From Candidatus Borkfalkia stercoripullorum (GTDB lineage Bacteria > Bacillota > Clostridia > Christensenellales > Borkfalkiaceae): DNA of 64,000 nucleotides. The stretch spans positions 1-64,000 of the forward strand of contig DWXC01000018.1 in the NCBI GenBank assembly GCA_019119395.1, given 5' to 3'. Made by a program: the position numbers and the translations under genes. Position 1 is the first letter of the stretch, and each line of letters starts with the position of its first letter. The notes beneath the pieces were generated by a model, which saw only the letters and a list, made by a program, of their open reading frames with translations, was not told where the DNA came from and did no database searches. Below are positions 9,470-18,900 of this stretch, piece by piece.

Positions 9470-10786
9470 TTACCGCATGAACGGCAATCTTTTGCCGCCC
9501 TTGATCTGCTTCATCAAAAGTTTCGTCTGTTCGAACTGCTTCAAGAGTTGATTTACGTCCTGCACGTTCGTGCCCGAACCCGCCGCGATGCGCTTTTTCC
9601 GCGAAGAGTTGATGATTTCGGGCTTTTCGCGCTCTTTCTTCGTCATGGAAAGGATGATCGCCTTGATCCGCTCCATTTTCTTTTCGTCGAAGTCGCTCTC
9701 TTTGATCTTCAACTTGCTCATGCCCGGCATCATGCCGAGAACCTGCGACGCTCCGCCCATTTTTTTGAGCGATTCGAACTGGTCGAGGTAATCTTCCAGC
9801 GTGAAAGACGCGTCGCGCATCTTCTTTTCCAACTTTTTCGCCTGTTCTTCGCTGACCGCTTCCTGCGCCTTTTCGATGAGGGAAAGGACGTCGCCCATGC
9901 CCAGAATGCGCGACGCCATGCGGTCGGGATAGAAGGGTTCGAGGTCGGTGAGCTTTTCGCCCACGCCGATGAACTTGATGGGTTTGCCCGTGACCGCCTT
10001 GATGGACAGGCAGGCGCCGCCGCGGGTGTCGCCGTCCAACTTGGTGAGGATGACGCCCGTCACGTCCAGCCGTTTATTGAACGTTTCGGCAACGTTTACA
10101 GCGTCCTGCCCCGTCATGGAGTCGACGGTGAGCAGTATCTCGTTCGGGTGCACCTCGTTTTTGATGTTTTCGAGCTCCTGCATGAGCGCGTCGTCTATGT
10201 GCAGGCGGCCCGCCGTGTCGATGATGACGGTGTCGTACCCCATCGAGCGGGCATATTCGATGCCCTGTTTCGCCGTCTTTACGGGGTTTTGCGTGCCCTT
10301 TTCGAACACTTCCGCGCCCGCCTTGCCGCCGACGACCTGCAACTGGTTGATCGCGGCGGGGCGGTAGATGTCGCCCGCGACCAAAAGCGGCTTTTTGCCC
10401 TGCTTTTTGAGGAGTACGGCGAGCTTGCCGCACAGCGTGGTCTTGCCCGCGCCCTGCAAGCCGCACATCATGATGACGGTGGGCGGCTTATCCGCGATTT
10501 CGAGTTTCGCGTTCGTCGAGCCCATGAGCGCGCACAGTTCGTCGTTGACGATTTTGATGACCTGCTGCGTGGGGTTCAGGCTCTTCAAAATTTCCTGCCC
10601 GACCGCCTTTTCGGATACGTCGGCAATGAATTTTTTGGCGACGTAGATATTTACGTCCGCCTCCAAAAGCGCGATGCGGACTTCGCGCATGGCGCCCTTG
10701 ATTTCAAGCTCGGTGAGTTTTCCGTGCTTGGTGAGTTTTGAAAAAATATGGTTGAGCCTCTCGGAGAGAGAAGAAAACAATGCCAT
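9470..10786 (-). CDS. ffh: Signal recognition particle protein Ffh (SRP54)
   Basis: 438 residues. NG domain: N-terminal LSERLNHIFSKLTKHGKL, G1 GLQGAGKTT near 110-118, DTAGR near 190, TKLDGD near 248. The methionine-rich M domain lies at the C-terminus (KKMGGASQVLGMMPGM...GGKRLPFMR), although it is shorter than in some species. It binds signal sequences and SRP RNA and docks on FtsY. ylxM lies upstream, with a small membrane-protein gene between. Confidence 0.98.
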   Translation of the reverse strand: MALFSSLSERLNHIFSKLTKHGKLTELEIKGAMREVRIALLEADVNIYVAKKFIADVSEKAVGQEILKSLNPTQQVIKIVNDELCALMGSTNAKLEIADKPPTVIMMCGLQGAGKTTLCGKLAVLLKKQGKKPLLVAGDIYRPAAINQLQVVGGKAGAEVFEKGTQNPVKTAKQGIEYARSMGYDTVIIDTAGRLHIDDALMQELENIKNEVHPNEILLTVDSMTGQDAVNVAETFNKRLDVTGVILTKLDGDTRGGACLSIKAVTGKPIKFIGVGEKLTDLEPFYPDRMASRILGMGDVLSLIEKAQEAVSEEQAKKLEKKMRDASFTLEDYLDQFESLKKMGGASQVLGMMPGMSKLKIKESDFDEKKMERIKAIILSMTKKEREKPEIINSSRKKRIAAGSGTNVQDVNQLLKQFEQTKLLMKQIKGGKRLPFMR

Positions 10787-10810
10787 AAAATAATATCCCT
10801 TTTTTAGAAG

Positions 10811-11365
10811 TTATTGCAAATAATATTTCGGATCAATATCCTTTAATTCCATCGGCTCTTTTTCTTTATTCCTTTTCAGAGACTTTAATATGCACCCCGA
10901 TACGAGCAAAACGACATATATAACAAACAAACTTGGATTGTACCAAGAACGTACCGAACGTAACAGAGTTTCCGTTTCGGAAAGTTCCTTCTGCAAATCG
11001 GAAGTCCATTCGGCACTTCCTTCAAGCGCCTTTAACCGCTCGATTTCTCCGTTGAGATCGGCCATCCAAATATTTAACCAGATATAAAAAGCGATAATCG
11101 CCAATATCAATATGAATAAAAATACACCGATAACCTGTTTTTTTCTGCTTTTTCCGCGTAAAGGAAGGATGAATAAACCGACCATCATCCAAACCAATGC
11201 CGTTAAAACAAGCGCCTGCAAAAAATAAACGGCTGTTTTATTGTATACCGACAAAACGTCCAACACAATAAGCGCACTGCAACCCGCTACGAGAACGAGC
11301 GACGGAACAAATATAAATATTATATTATACCTACTGAACAGCTTTTTTAATTTCCCCTCTTTCAT
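10811..11365 (-). CDS. Unrecognised small membrane protein between ylxM and ffh
   Basis: 184 residues. About four hydrophobic segments are visible: NIIFIFVPSLVLVAGCSALIV, YFLQALVLTALVWMMVGLFIL, QVIGVFLFILILAIIAFYIWL and LFVIYVVLLVSGCIL. A charged, probably helical stretch (DLNGEIERLKALEGS...LSETETLLRSV) separates the third and fourth. I recognise no family. The start at 11365 is preferred over a GTG seven codons earlier because AAGGGG lies between them. It is clearly AT-richer than the flanking core genes and interrupts the usually adjacent ylxM-ffh pair, which suggests a later insertion. Confidence 0.65.
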   Translation of the reverse strand: MKEGKLKKLFSRYNIIFIFVPSLVLVAGCSALIVLDVLSVYNKTAVYFLQALVLTALVWMMVGLFILPLRGKSRKKQVIGVFLFILILAIIAFYIWLNIWMADLNGEIERLKALEGSAEWTSDLQKELSETETLLRSVRSWYNPSLFVIYVVLLVSGCILKSLKRNKEKEPMELKDIDPKYYLQ

Positions 11366-11402
11366 ATTCTCTTTTCCCCTTCTCACTGTTCTATTTTTTA
11401 CT

Positions 11403-11753
11403 TCATTTTTTTACCGCTTCCAATATTTTCAAAACCTTATCCGCTTCGCCGGAATACTGCGGATTAGCAGACTTAAAATCTTCCGCGCATCGCCGCGCCT
11501 CGGCGATGCATGATTCGTATAATGAAATCTTTTGCTCTATTGCGACGACGCGCAGTTTTTCTTCGTAACCGTCCAAAAGGGCGCGGCACTTGGCGAGCGT
11601 ATCGGATACGCCCTGCTTGGATATGCCCTTTTGCTCGGCGATCTCCGTCAAAGAGAGGTCGCACATATAATACAGCTCGCAGATATCCCTTTGGTGCTCC
11701 GTCAAAAGAGCGCCGTAAACGTCGAAAAGCCGCAGATACTTCAAATCTTTCAT
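11403..11753 (-). CDS. ylxM: YlxM/UPF0122 helix-turn-helix protein
   Basis: 116 residues. A sigma-factor region-4-like helix-turn-helix: LLTEHQRDICELYYMCDLSLTEIAE, then KGISKQGVSDTLAKC. In streptococci YlxM modulates SRP GTPase activity and is nearly always encoded next to ffh or ftsY. Here one small gene separates it from ffh and DUF2130 separates it from ftsY. Confidence 0.92.
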   Translation of the reverse strand: MKDLKYLRLFDVYGALLTEHQRDICELYYMCDLSLTEIAEQKGISKQGVSDTLAKCRALLDGYEEKLRVVAIEQKISLYESCIAEARRCAEDFKSANPQYSGEADKVLKILEAVKK

Positions 11754-11781
11754 ATCATCGACCTCTGTTTTCGTTTTTTAA

Positions 11782-13077
11782 TTATAAACGATTTGCCCCT
11801 GACCTGTCAAGTAAGTTCTTAAACAAGTCAGGGGCAACGTTCATTGTAGTCTTGTTTTCTTTTAATTCTTTAAATTTAGCCGCCATGGTCGGATTGTTTT
11901 TTGTTAATTTTTTAATTGTTAAATCTTCAGCCTTATTATTTGCCAAGCGCAAATTATTTTCCGACCCCAGTAAAGCATCTTTAATTTTTTGCAAATGGTC
12001 AATCGTTTTATCAATCTCATCGATTGCTTTTTTAAATCTTTCGCTTGCCAACCGATAATTATTGGCAAATTTTTCTTTGAAATCATTAAGATCATCCTCA
12101 AAATGAGTGATATCTAAATTTTGTTCTTTCATAACCATCAATTCTTTTTTATATTCCAGTACTTTTAACGACGAATTCCTTAAAAGCGTTATAATAGGGA
12201 TAAAAAATTGAGGTCTTACAACATACATTTTAGGATATTTATGGGAAACATCGACGATACCCGAATTATAAAATTCATTGTCAGATTCCAGCATTGACAC
12301 AAGAACGGCATACTCACACTTTTTTTCGTTGCGATCTTTGTTGAGTTCTTTGAAAAAATCTTCGTTTTTCTTTTTAGTCGCCGTAGTCTCTCCTTCGTTT
12401 TTCATTTCAAACATAATTGAAATAAATTCGGTTCCGCTTTCATCATAATCCCTAAAAATATAATCGCCTTTACTACCCGTCTTGATATCATTGTCCTTTT
12501 CAAAATAAGCATTTTGAAAACCTAATGCTCTTAACTTATTAAATTCTATCTCGCAATGCTGCTCTAAACTTTCGCCCCATATTTTGACACTTTGTCGTGC
12601 TTTTAAATCCTTATAATAATCAATATCCGCCTGCTTTTCTTTTAATTTCCTTTCATATTCCTCTTTTAAATGATTTTCTTCAAGTTCCTTTTCCTTTTGA
12701 GCAATCTCCTGTTCACCTTGCAATTTCGTGATTGCTTTTTCTTTTTCTGCCAGCAATTCTTGAGCGTTTTTAACCGCTTCTGAAACAGCCAATTCTTTTT
12801 CTTTATCCGCAGCGGTAACTTTCCCTTGCAATTCAATTATTGCTTGCTCTTTAAGCGCGAGTTCCTTCTCTTTCTCGTTTAATTTAGCATTGAATTCTTT
12901 CTCTGCTGCAAGTTTTGCTATTTCTATATCATTTTGCTTTTCTCTCAATAATTGTTCTTCCCTTGCCTTAATATCTTTTGCAAATTCTTTATCACGAACT
13001 TGCTTGATCATTGCTGCATAACCATTTTCATCAACTTGGAACACTTGACCACATTTGGGACACTTAATTTCATTCAT
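11782..13077 (-). CDS. DUF2130 family protein with zinc ribbon, coiled coil and nuclease-like C-terminus
   Basis: 431 residues. An N-terminal [14 protein letters not shown] half-ribbon is followed by a long charged coiled coil (about 30-170, rich in K/E, with repeated AEKEKAI-type heptads). The conserved DUF2130 core then contains [30 protein letters not shown], whose D...ExK arrangement (FEMK) resembles a PD-(D/E)XK nuclease centre. Activity is an inference. The gene is much AT-richer than its neighbours and sits between ftsY and ylxM. It has its own promoter and an elaborate leader at 13092-13268, so it is probably horizontally acquired and tightly controlled. The strong AAGGAGGG site is 9 bases before the ATG. 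Confidence 0.8.
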   Translation of the reverse strand: MNEIKCPKCGQVFQVDENGYAAMIKQVRDKEFAKDIKAREEQLLREKQNDIEIAKLAAEKEFNAKLNEKEKELALKEQAIIELQGKVTAADKEKELAVSEAVKNAQELLAEKEKAITKLQGEQEIAQKEKELEENHLKEEYERKLKEKQADIDYYKDLKARQSVKIWGESLEQHCEIEFNKLRALGFQNAYFEKDNDIKTGSKGDYIFRDYDESGTEFISIMFEMKNEGETTATKKKNEDFFKELNKDRNEKKCEYAVLVSMLESDNEFYNSGIVDVSHKYPKMYVVRPQFFIPIITLLRNSSLKVLEYKKELMVMKEQNLDITHFEDDLNDFKEKFANNYRLASERFKKAIDEIDKTIDHLQKIKDALLGSENNLRLANNKAEDLTIKKLTKNNPTMAAKFKELKENKTTMNVAPDLFKNLLDRSGANRL

Positions 13078-13105
13078 TTAATTACCCTCCTTTATGTATA
13101 AAAAA

Positions 13106-13126
13106 TGCGTCCCATTGAGAGACGCA
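13106..13126 (-). terminator. Leader terminator (attenuator) before the DUF2130 gene
   Basis: Read on the minus strand: TGCGTC, 9-nt loop, GACGCA, then TTTTTT, ending just before the Shine-Dalgarno. It looks like a Rho-independent terminator inside the 5' leader. The loop plus one stem base (13113-13121, CTCTCAATG in RNA sense) is perfectly complementary to CATTGAGAG at 13148-13140, which would form a competing helix. Confidence 0.6.
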
Positions 13127-13149
13127 CCGAAAAATGCTCCTCTCAATGT

Positions 13150-13234
13150 TACCACACATTTTCCTCAAACAAAGGCGAGAGAATACATTTTTACCATAGT
13201 ATTCCCTTTGAATGAGGTATTAAAATGTGTGGTA
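13150..13234 (-). promoter_or_regulatory. 85-nt 5'-end hairpin of the DUF2130 transcript
   Basis: Four stacked helices share one axis: 13 bp (TACCACACATTTT, 13150-13162, with 13222-13234), 5 bp (13163-13167 with 13213-13217), 6 bp (13170-13175 with 13205-13210) and 6 bp (13181-13186 with 13199-13204). This gives 30 pairs around a 12-base loop. The predicted transcription start (about 13233) coincides with its base, so it would form the extreme 5' end of the mRNA. Confidence 0.75.
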
Positions 13235-13239
13235 CTATC

Positions 13240-13268
13240 ATTATATCAAACTAATTTTTTAAAGTCAA
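13240..13268 (-). promoter_or_regulatory. Promoter of the DUF2130 gene
   Basis: Minus strand TTGACT (13268-13263), 17-nt spacer, TATAAT (13245-13240). Confidence 0.8.
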
Positions 13269-13277
13269 TATTTTTAA

Positions 13278-13318
13278 AAATAAAAGAAGCAAAGTATTTT
13301 ACCTCGCTTCTTTTATTT
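13278..13318 (-). terminator. Terminator after ftsY
   Basis: A 13-bp perfect stem AAATAAAAGAAGC (13278-13290) with 13306-13318, followed on the minus strand by further T-rich sequence, 63 bases past the ftsY stop. Confidence 0.7.
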
Positions 13319-13380
13319 GTAGTCTTGTTTTCACAGTAATCTTTGTCTTTTGAATACATTATCCTGTCGGGCGTTTCCGC

Positions 13381-14277
13381 TCAGATGATGCCCTCTGTAA
13401 ACTCTTCCGCGTCGAAAAGCTGCAGATCGTCTATCTTTTCGCCCGTGCCGACGAAAATGACGGGGATCTTCAGTTCGCCGCACAGCGATACCACGAACCC
13501 GCCCTTTGCCGTGCCGTCCAATTTGGTCAGAACGATGCCGTCGAGATCGACCGCTTCGTCGAATATGCGCGCCTGCGACATGGCGTTCTGCCCCGTCGTG
13601 GCGTCGAGCACGAGCAGCTTATAAAAATGCGCTTCGGGGTAATCGCGCTCCACGACGCGATCCATCTTTTTCAATTCTTCCATAAGGTTGGCCTTGACGT
13701 GCAGCCGCCCCGCCGTATCCACGATGACGACGTCCGTCTTTTTCGCCTTGGCGGAAGAGATCGCGTCGAACACGACCGCGGACGGATCGCTCCCCTCTTC
13801 GTGCTTGACGATGCGCACCTTCGCCCTGTCTGCCCAGACGGAAAGCTGGTCAGCCGCCGCTGCGCGGAAGGTGTCCGCCGCCGCCACGGTGACGCTCTTT
13901 TTCTGTTTGACGAAATAATTGGCAAGTTTGCCGATGGTCGTGGTTTTGCCCACGCCGTTCACGCCGACGAGCATGATGACCGCGGGATATTCGATTTCGG
14001 GCACTTCCGCTTCGCAGAGGGTATCCTCTATGACGTCCTTCAAAAGGTTGACGACGAACTCTCTGTCTTTGAGTTTTTCCGCCTTCGCTTCGGCGCGGAT
14101 CTGATCGATGACGTCTTCCGCCGTCGTGACGGAGATATCCGCGGAGATCAGGATTTCTTCCAACTCGTCGTAAAAGTCGTCGCCGAGTTTGTTTTTTGCG
14201 AACAGCGCGTTGAGTTTGGAAGAGATGTTGTCCTTCGTCTTTTTGAGTGCTCCGATGATTTTTCCGAAAAGTCCCAT
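13381..14277 (-). CDS. ftsY: SRP receptor FtsY
   Basis: 298 residues, with almost no acidic A domain, so only the NG core is present. N domain from about 10 (LKKTKDNISSKLNALF), G1 GVNGVGKTT near 108-116, DTFRAAAADQL near 137-147, DTAGRLHVKANLM, and TKLDGTAKGG near 252. It is the membrane docking partner of Ffh in co-translational targeting. AAAGGAGG is 5 bases before the ATG, and repeat array B ends immediately upstream of that site. Confidence 0.97.
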   Translation of the reverse strand: MGLFGKIIGALKKTKDNISSKLNALFAKNKLGDDFYDELEEILISADISVTTAEDVIDQIRAEAKAEKLKDREFVVNLLKDVIEDTLCEAEVPEIEYPAVIMLVGVNGVGKTTTIGKLANYFVKQKKSVTVAAADTFRAAAADQLSVWADRAKVRIVKHEEGSDPSAVVFDAISSAKAKKTDVVIVDTAGRLHVKANLMEELKKMDRVVERDYPEAHFYKLLVLDATTGQNAMSQARIFDEAVDLDGIVLTKLDGTAKGGFVVSLCGELKIPVIFVGTGEKIDDLQLFDAEEFTEGII

Positions 14278-14292
14278 AAAACCTCCTTTCTG

Positions 14293-14925
14293 CGTTCACG
14301 AAAACCTCGGCGGGACGCCGCCTGCGGTTTTCCGCGATATTGAGGGCTCTGCCCTCTGCGGCGCGCTTTTTGATGGCACGCCGTATCATGCGCGCCGCAT
14401 TCACCCGTTGAGACCGCAAGTATGCGGCTAATTGAGTGCGCTTATCCAAAATAGCGATTTCGGAACGCGCCTTAAATCTTTTTGATTCACGAAAACCTCG
14501 GCGGGACGCCGCCTGCGGTTTTCCGTGATTTTGAGGGCTCTGCCCTCTGCGGCGCGCTTTTTGAGGGCACGCCGTATCATGCGCGCCGCATTCACCCGCT
14601 GAGACCGCAAGTATGCGGCTAATTGAGTGCGCTTATCCAAAATAGCACTTTCGGAACGCGCCTTAAATTATTTAAATAATCACTTGCGTTTCCGAAAATC
14701 GCACTTTTCGGAATAAGCCCCCGATTTGCCGCGATGAGCGGCCTCGGGCAGGAAAGGTGAATTTGCCGCATTTATATTAGTGTAAGCCCTTAAAAAGCGG
14801 CAAAGAGGAAAAATCCGAACGCAGAGCCGTTTGCAAAACGGCGAACGTTGGGGTTTTTCTAAAAATCACGACTTTTCGCAGTGCCTTTGCACGAGAAAAG
14901 TGTGAATACCCTCATTTTTCGCGAA
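14293..14925 (-). repeat. Hairpin repeat array B (methyltransferase-ftsY intergenic)
   Basis: This accounts for a 630-base gap. Two nearly identical units (14296-14470 and 14485-14665) each contain TTCACGAAAA...TTTTCC(G)TGA, a GAGGGC-TCT-GCCCTC hairpin and a 10-bp TGCGGCGCGC stem (14357-14366 with 14390-14399; 14548-14557 with 14581-14590). A third, diverged unit has TTCCGAAAA/TTTTCGGAA (near 14683-14710), TTTGCCGC/GCGGCAAA (14762-14769 with 14797-14804) and ACTTTTC/GAAAAGT around GTGC-CTTT-GCAC (14871-14901). The array starts at the methyltransferase stop and ends at the ftsY ribosome site. Confidence 0.9.
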
Positions 14926-15838
14926 CCGAGGTGTTTCGTTCGTAAAACACCTTTCCGTCATAGCCCTGGATGCGCTTGTCCTCGTCGGCGCGTTCCAGCC
15001 GTTGCTGCGCCCAGATACAGTACTGCGCGTTCGCCTCGATGCCGAAATACTTCCGCCCCAGTTTTTTGGCGACGACCGCCGCCGTGCCCGAACCCAAAAA
15101 CGGGTCGAATACCGTTTCCCCCTCGCGCGAACTTGCCAGAATGAGTTTCGCGTACAGCTTTTCGGGCTTTTGCGCGGGGTGCGCCGTGTTTTCGGGCATT
15201 GACCAAAAGGGGATCGTGACGTCGTCCCAAAAATTGGACGGGCAGGTGTCGCGGAATTTTCCGCCGCCCTCTTCCTTCCAATCTTTGGGCGCGCCGCCCT
15301 CGCGGTAGGGTGCGATGACTTTGCGCCGCACCTTGACCGCTTCGAGATCGAAAGTGTAATTTTTCCCCTTGACGGCAAACCATATGTCTTCCATGCCGTT
15401 TTTCCAGTTGGCCTTCGCGCCCCTGCCCTTTTCCCTCTGCCAGGTGATGCGGTTTTTCACCTCGAAAAACTCGCCGAGCACCCTGCCGACGGTAAGGCCG
15501 GAACGCCAGTCGCAGCAGACGTAGATGCTGCCGCCCTCTTTCAGCAACGGCGCCGCAAGGGAAAGCCAGCGGCGGGTGTAAGCCTCGTACTCGGCGTCTT
15601 CCCGTTCGCGGAAGATCTCGCCGCCGTAATTTTTGGTCAGGTTATACGGCGGGTCAGCTACGATCAGGTCGGCAAAGCCGCGGGGCAGAAGGGGCATGAC
15701 GGAAAACGTGTCGCCCAAAGCGACCGCGTTTTCGGGCGCGGCAGCCCCGACCGGGGTTTCTATGCGCACGCACCTCGAAAGATATGCGCCGCCCTCCTCG
15801 AGCGGGGTGTCGATCGTCCTGTTTTTTGCCGCTTTCAT
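14912..15838 (-). CDS. Solitary beta-class DNA adenine/cytosine-N4 methyltransferase
   Basis: 308 residues. The amino-methyltransferase motif IV DPPYNLTKNYGG (about 61-72) comes before the SAM-binding motif I region VFDPFLGSGTAAVVAKKLGRKYFGIE (about 252-277), the order that defines the beta class. GGSIYVCCDWRS and the HPAQKPEKL motif (HPxxKP, about 227) are also typical. No restriction endonuclease gene is nearby, so it is an orphan methylase; the recognition site is unknown. It lies between smc and ftsY, which are usually neighbours. Its C-terminal VREK and stop fall at the edge of array B. Start by ATG with a modest GGAA site. Confidence 0.88.
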   Translation of the reverse strand: MKAAKNRTIDTPLEEGGAYLSRCVRIETPVGAAAPENAVALGDTFSVMPLLPRGFADLIVADPPYNLTKNYGGEIFREREDAEYEAYTRRWLSLAAPLLKEGGSIYVCCDWRSGLTVGRVLGEFFEVKNRITWQREKGRGAKANWKNGMEDIWFAVKGKNYTFDLEAVKVRRKVIAPYREGGAPKDWKEEGGGKFRDTCPSNFWDDVTIPFWSMPENTAHPAQKPEKLYAKLILASSREGETVFDPFLGSGTAAVVAKKLGRKYFGIEANAQYCIWAQQRLERADEDKRIQGYDGKVFYERNTSVREK

Positions 15839-15868
15839 AAAAAATTTCCGTTCTTTGATATAGCACCG

Positions 15869-15892
15869 TGCCGCCCGGCGTTCCGGGCGGCA
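15869..15892 (-). terminator. Stem-loop between smc and the methyltransferase
   Basis: A 10-bp perfect stem TGCCGCCCGG / CCGGGCGGCA with a 4-base loop lies 14 bases past the smc stop. It lacks a good T-tract, so it may be a processing or stabilising hairpin rather than a terminator. Confidence 0.45.
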
Positions 15893-15905
15893 TGTCAGAC
15901 TTGTT

Positions 15906-18900
15906 TTATGCGACCGTATCGCCGCCGAGCTTGCTCTCCACCTCGGACAGCTTGACGGAAACGATCTTGGAAACGCCCTTTTCTTCCATCGTGACGCCGA
16001 ACAGGCAGTCCGCCTTTTCCATGGTCGGCTTCCTGTGGGTGATGACGATGAACTGCGTCTCTTTTGCGAATTTTTTCAAGAACTGCGCGAACTTGTCGAC
16101 GTTCGCCTCGTCGAGCGCGGCCTCGATCTCGTCGAGCACGCAGAACGGCATCGGGCGGAGCATGAGGATGGCGAACAGAATGGCGATCGCCGTGAGAGCG
16201 CGCTCGCCGCCCGAAAGCAGGGAGATCTTCGTCAGTTTTTTGCCCGGGGGGCAGGCGACGATCTCCACCCCGGCGGAGAGCGGATCGTCCGTTTCCGAAT
16301 AGTCCATCTGGAGTTCCGCCTTGCCGCCGCCGAACAGCTCCCTGAACAGCTTTTTAAAGTTTTCGTTGATCTGGTTGAACCCTTCGTCGAACTGTTTCTG
16401 CATTTCGCCTTTGAGTTCTTCGAGCGCGGCGCTCGTGTCGTCGATGCCCTTTTGCACGTCGTCGCGCTGGGCGGCCATCTCCTCGTACTGCGCGGAAAGC
16501 GCCTCGTATTCTTCCAGCGCGTTGTGGTTGATCGGCCCGAGGGAATTGATCTCGCGCTTTAATCGGTTGACGAGCGTCTGCCCCTCTTTCGGATCGAAAT
16601 TTTCGTCTTTATACGCGAGGCAGCTTTCATACGTTTCCTGATACTCCTCGTCGATGCGCGCCTGCAGGTTTTCGAGTTCCGAATCGATTTTGGTCAGCTC
16701 GATCTCCTGGCGGTGGCGCTGTTCGGAAAGGGCGTCTATCTGCTCCTGCGCGGCGCGGCTCTTGGACATGATGCCCTCGAGCTCCGCGTTCAGTTTTTCC
16801 TTATCCGACAAAAGCCTGTCTTTCCGCTCGCGCAGGGAATTGAGTTCGCCGAGCTGTTCGGGGGTGAGAGCCGTCTTTTCCGCCATCTCTTCGAGATCTT
16901 CGATCGTGGCGGCGATGTTTTTGATGTTCGCCTCCGAATCTCTTATCTTGCTTTCCAAGTCCTCTTTTTCGCGCAAAAGGCGCTCGGCGTTGGCGTTTTC
17001 GTTCTCCATCGCGGCGCGGTACTGCGCGATGTACACGTGCAGCACGTTGAGCCGCAGGTTGCGCTCGCCCAGTTCGGATTTGAGTTTGTCGTACTCGGCT
17101 TTGCGCTTTTCGCTCTCCTCGTCGGCGGCGCTCTTCATTTTGCTGAATTTTTCTTCCCCTTCCGAAGAAGTGGAAAATTCGCTGTCTATGCCCTGCATCC
17201 GCTCGTAAAGCACGGCGAGCGTACCTTCCTGCGTTTTGAGGGACTTTTCGTCCTCGAAAAGTTTTTGTTCGAGGGTCTGCACCTTTTCTTCCAGCGCGGC
17301 GCGCTTGGCGCGCGCTTCCTGAAAACTCTCGCGCAGCGTTTCCAGCTCTTCGGCGGCCTTGTTTTTCCTCTCTTCCAGCGCGGCGCGCTCGGAAGAGAGT
17401 TTTTTTGCCTCCGCTTCCGCCGCGGCGATCGCCTTCGCAGTCTCTTCGATTTTCCGCTCGTTTGCGAGGAGGTTTCCGCTGTCCGCGCGGCGCGAACCGC
17501 CCGTCATCGATCCGGATGTGGAAATGACGTCCCCGTCCAGCGTGACGATGCGGAACGCGTGCGGGTACTTTTTGGAGATCTCGTTGGCGTTCGCGATATT
17601 ATCGGCGATCAGCGTGTTGCCGATGAGGTTGTATATGACGTTGTCGTAATACTTGTCGTAGCGGACGAGTTCGTTCGCAAGCCCCACGGCGCCCTTTTCT
17701 TTGAGCGCGCGGCGGGTGTAGTCCGTCTCGTAATGCGGCTTCAACGACGCGACGGGCAAAAACGTGACCGAACCGCCCTTGGTGCGTTTGAGGTATTCGA
17801 TGAGGGCGCGCGCGTCGTCGCTCGTGGCGGTGACGATGTTCTGCATCGCGCCGCCGAACGCCGTTTCGATGGCGACTTCGTACTTTTCGTCGCACTTGAC
17901 GATATCCGCGATGACGCCCTTGATGCGCTTGGCGAGGTCGGGATCGGAGCGGCTGTCGCTCATCAGTTTTTTGACCGAGAATTTATACCCTTCGAAGTCC
18001 TCTTTCACGTTGAGGTAAAAGCGCTTCCTGTCGTTCAGGGAAGATACGCGCGCGTTCGCGTCGAACAGTTTTTCGGATACTGCGTCCTCCTGCGCGTTGA
18101 GACCTGCGATCTCATCTTCCTTGGCGGCTTTGGTCTCCTTTTCGCGGGAAAGGTAGTCGACGAGTTCGTCGTACCAGTCCTTGTTTTCCGCAAGCGCCTT
18201 TCTTTCCGCTTCGATCTCGCCTTTGAGCTTTTCCGCCTGCGCCGCGATCTCGGAAATACGTTCCTCGACCGCCTCTTTTTTTGCGGAAAGCGTGCCGATG
18301 TTCTGTCTGATCTCGGAAAGGTTTTCGATCGTGTCGATGACGGTTTTCTGCGAACGGTCGGTAAGTTCTTCGTATTCGGAGATCTTGCCGCTGAACGAAG
18401 AGACTTCCTCGTTCAGAACGGAAATTTCCTTTTCGGAATCGGCGATCTTCGCGCGGTAATCGGCCGCGGCTTTCTGCGCGGAAGCGACGGAGCCTGCGAT
18501 AACTTCCAGACGTTTTTCGCTTTCGGCGATGAAATTTTCGCTGTTTTCGCGCTGTTCCTTAAAGAACCCGATACGTTCGCGGATGACTTTTACGTCGCCC
18601 TCTTTCTTTTCGAGGTCGACGGTGTATTTGAGTATCTGTTCGTTGATCTGCTGCAAGAGCGCGTCGCTTTCGGCGGTCTTTTTCCTGTCCTCGGCGTACC
18701 GCGCTTCCAGCCGCTCCACTTCGGCCCTGCCCGCGTCGATCGCCGATTGCAGGGAATCGAGCATGGCGTTGATCGAGGCGCGCGCGGAAGCGGCGTTGTC
18801 GTGCTTGTATATGTAGAGATTGATCTCCGAATTTTTGAGCTGCCCGTACAGTTCGTTATACCGCTTGGTCTTTTCCGCCTGGCGCGCGAGCGGGGTAAGC

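Noticed and set aside
14293-14665. Reading frames starting MDKRTQLAAYLRSQRVN in the repeat arrays (also near 7440-7598)
   Set aside because: They are translations of the repeat itself, start with TTG without a ribosome site, change frame and ending between copies, and are better explained by the hairpin structure.
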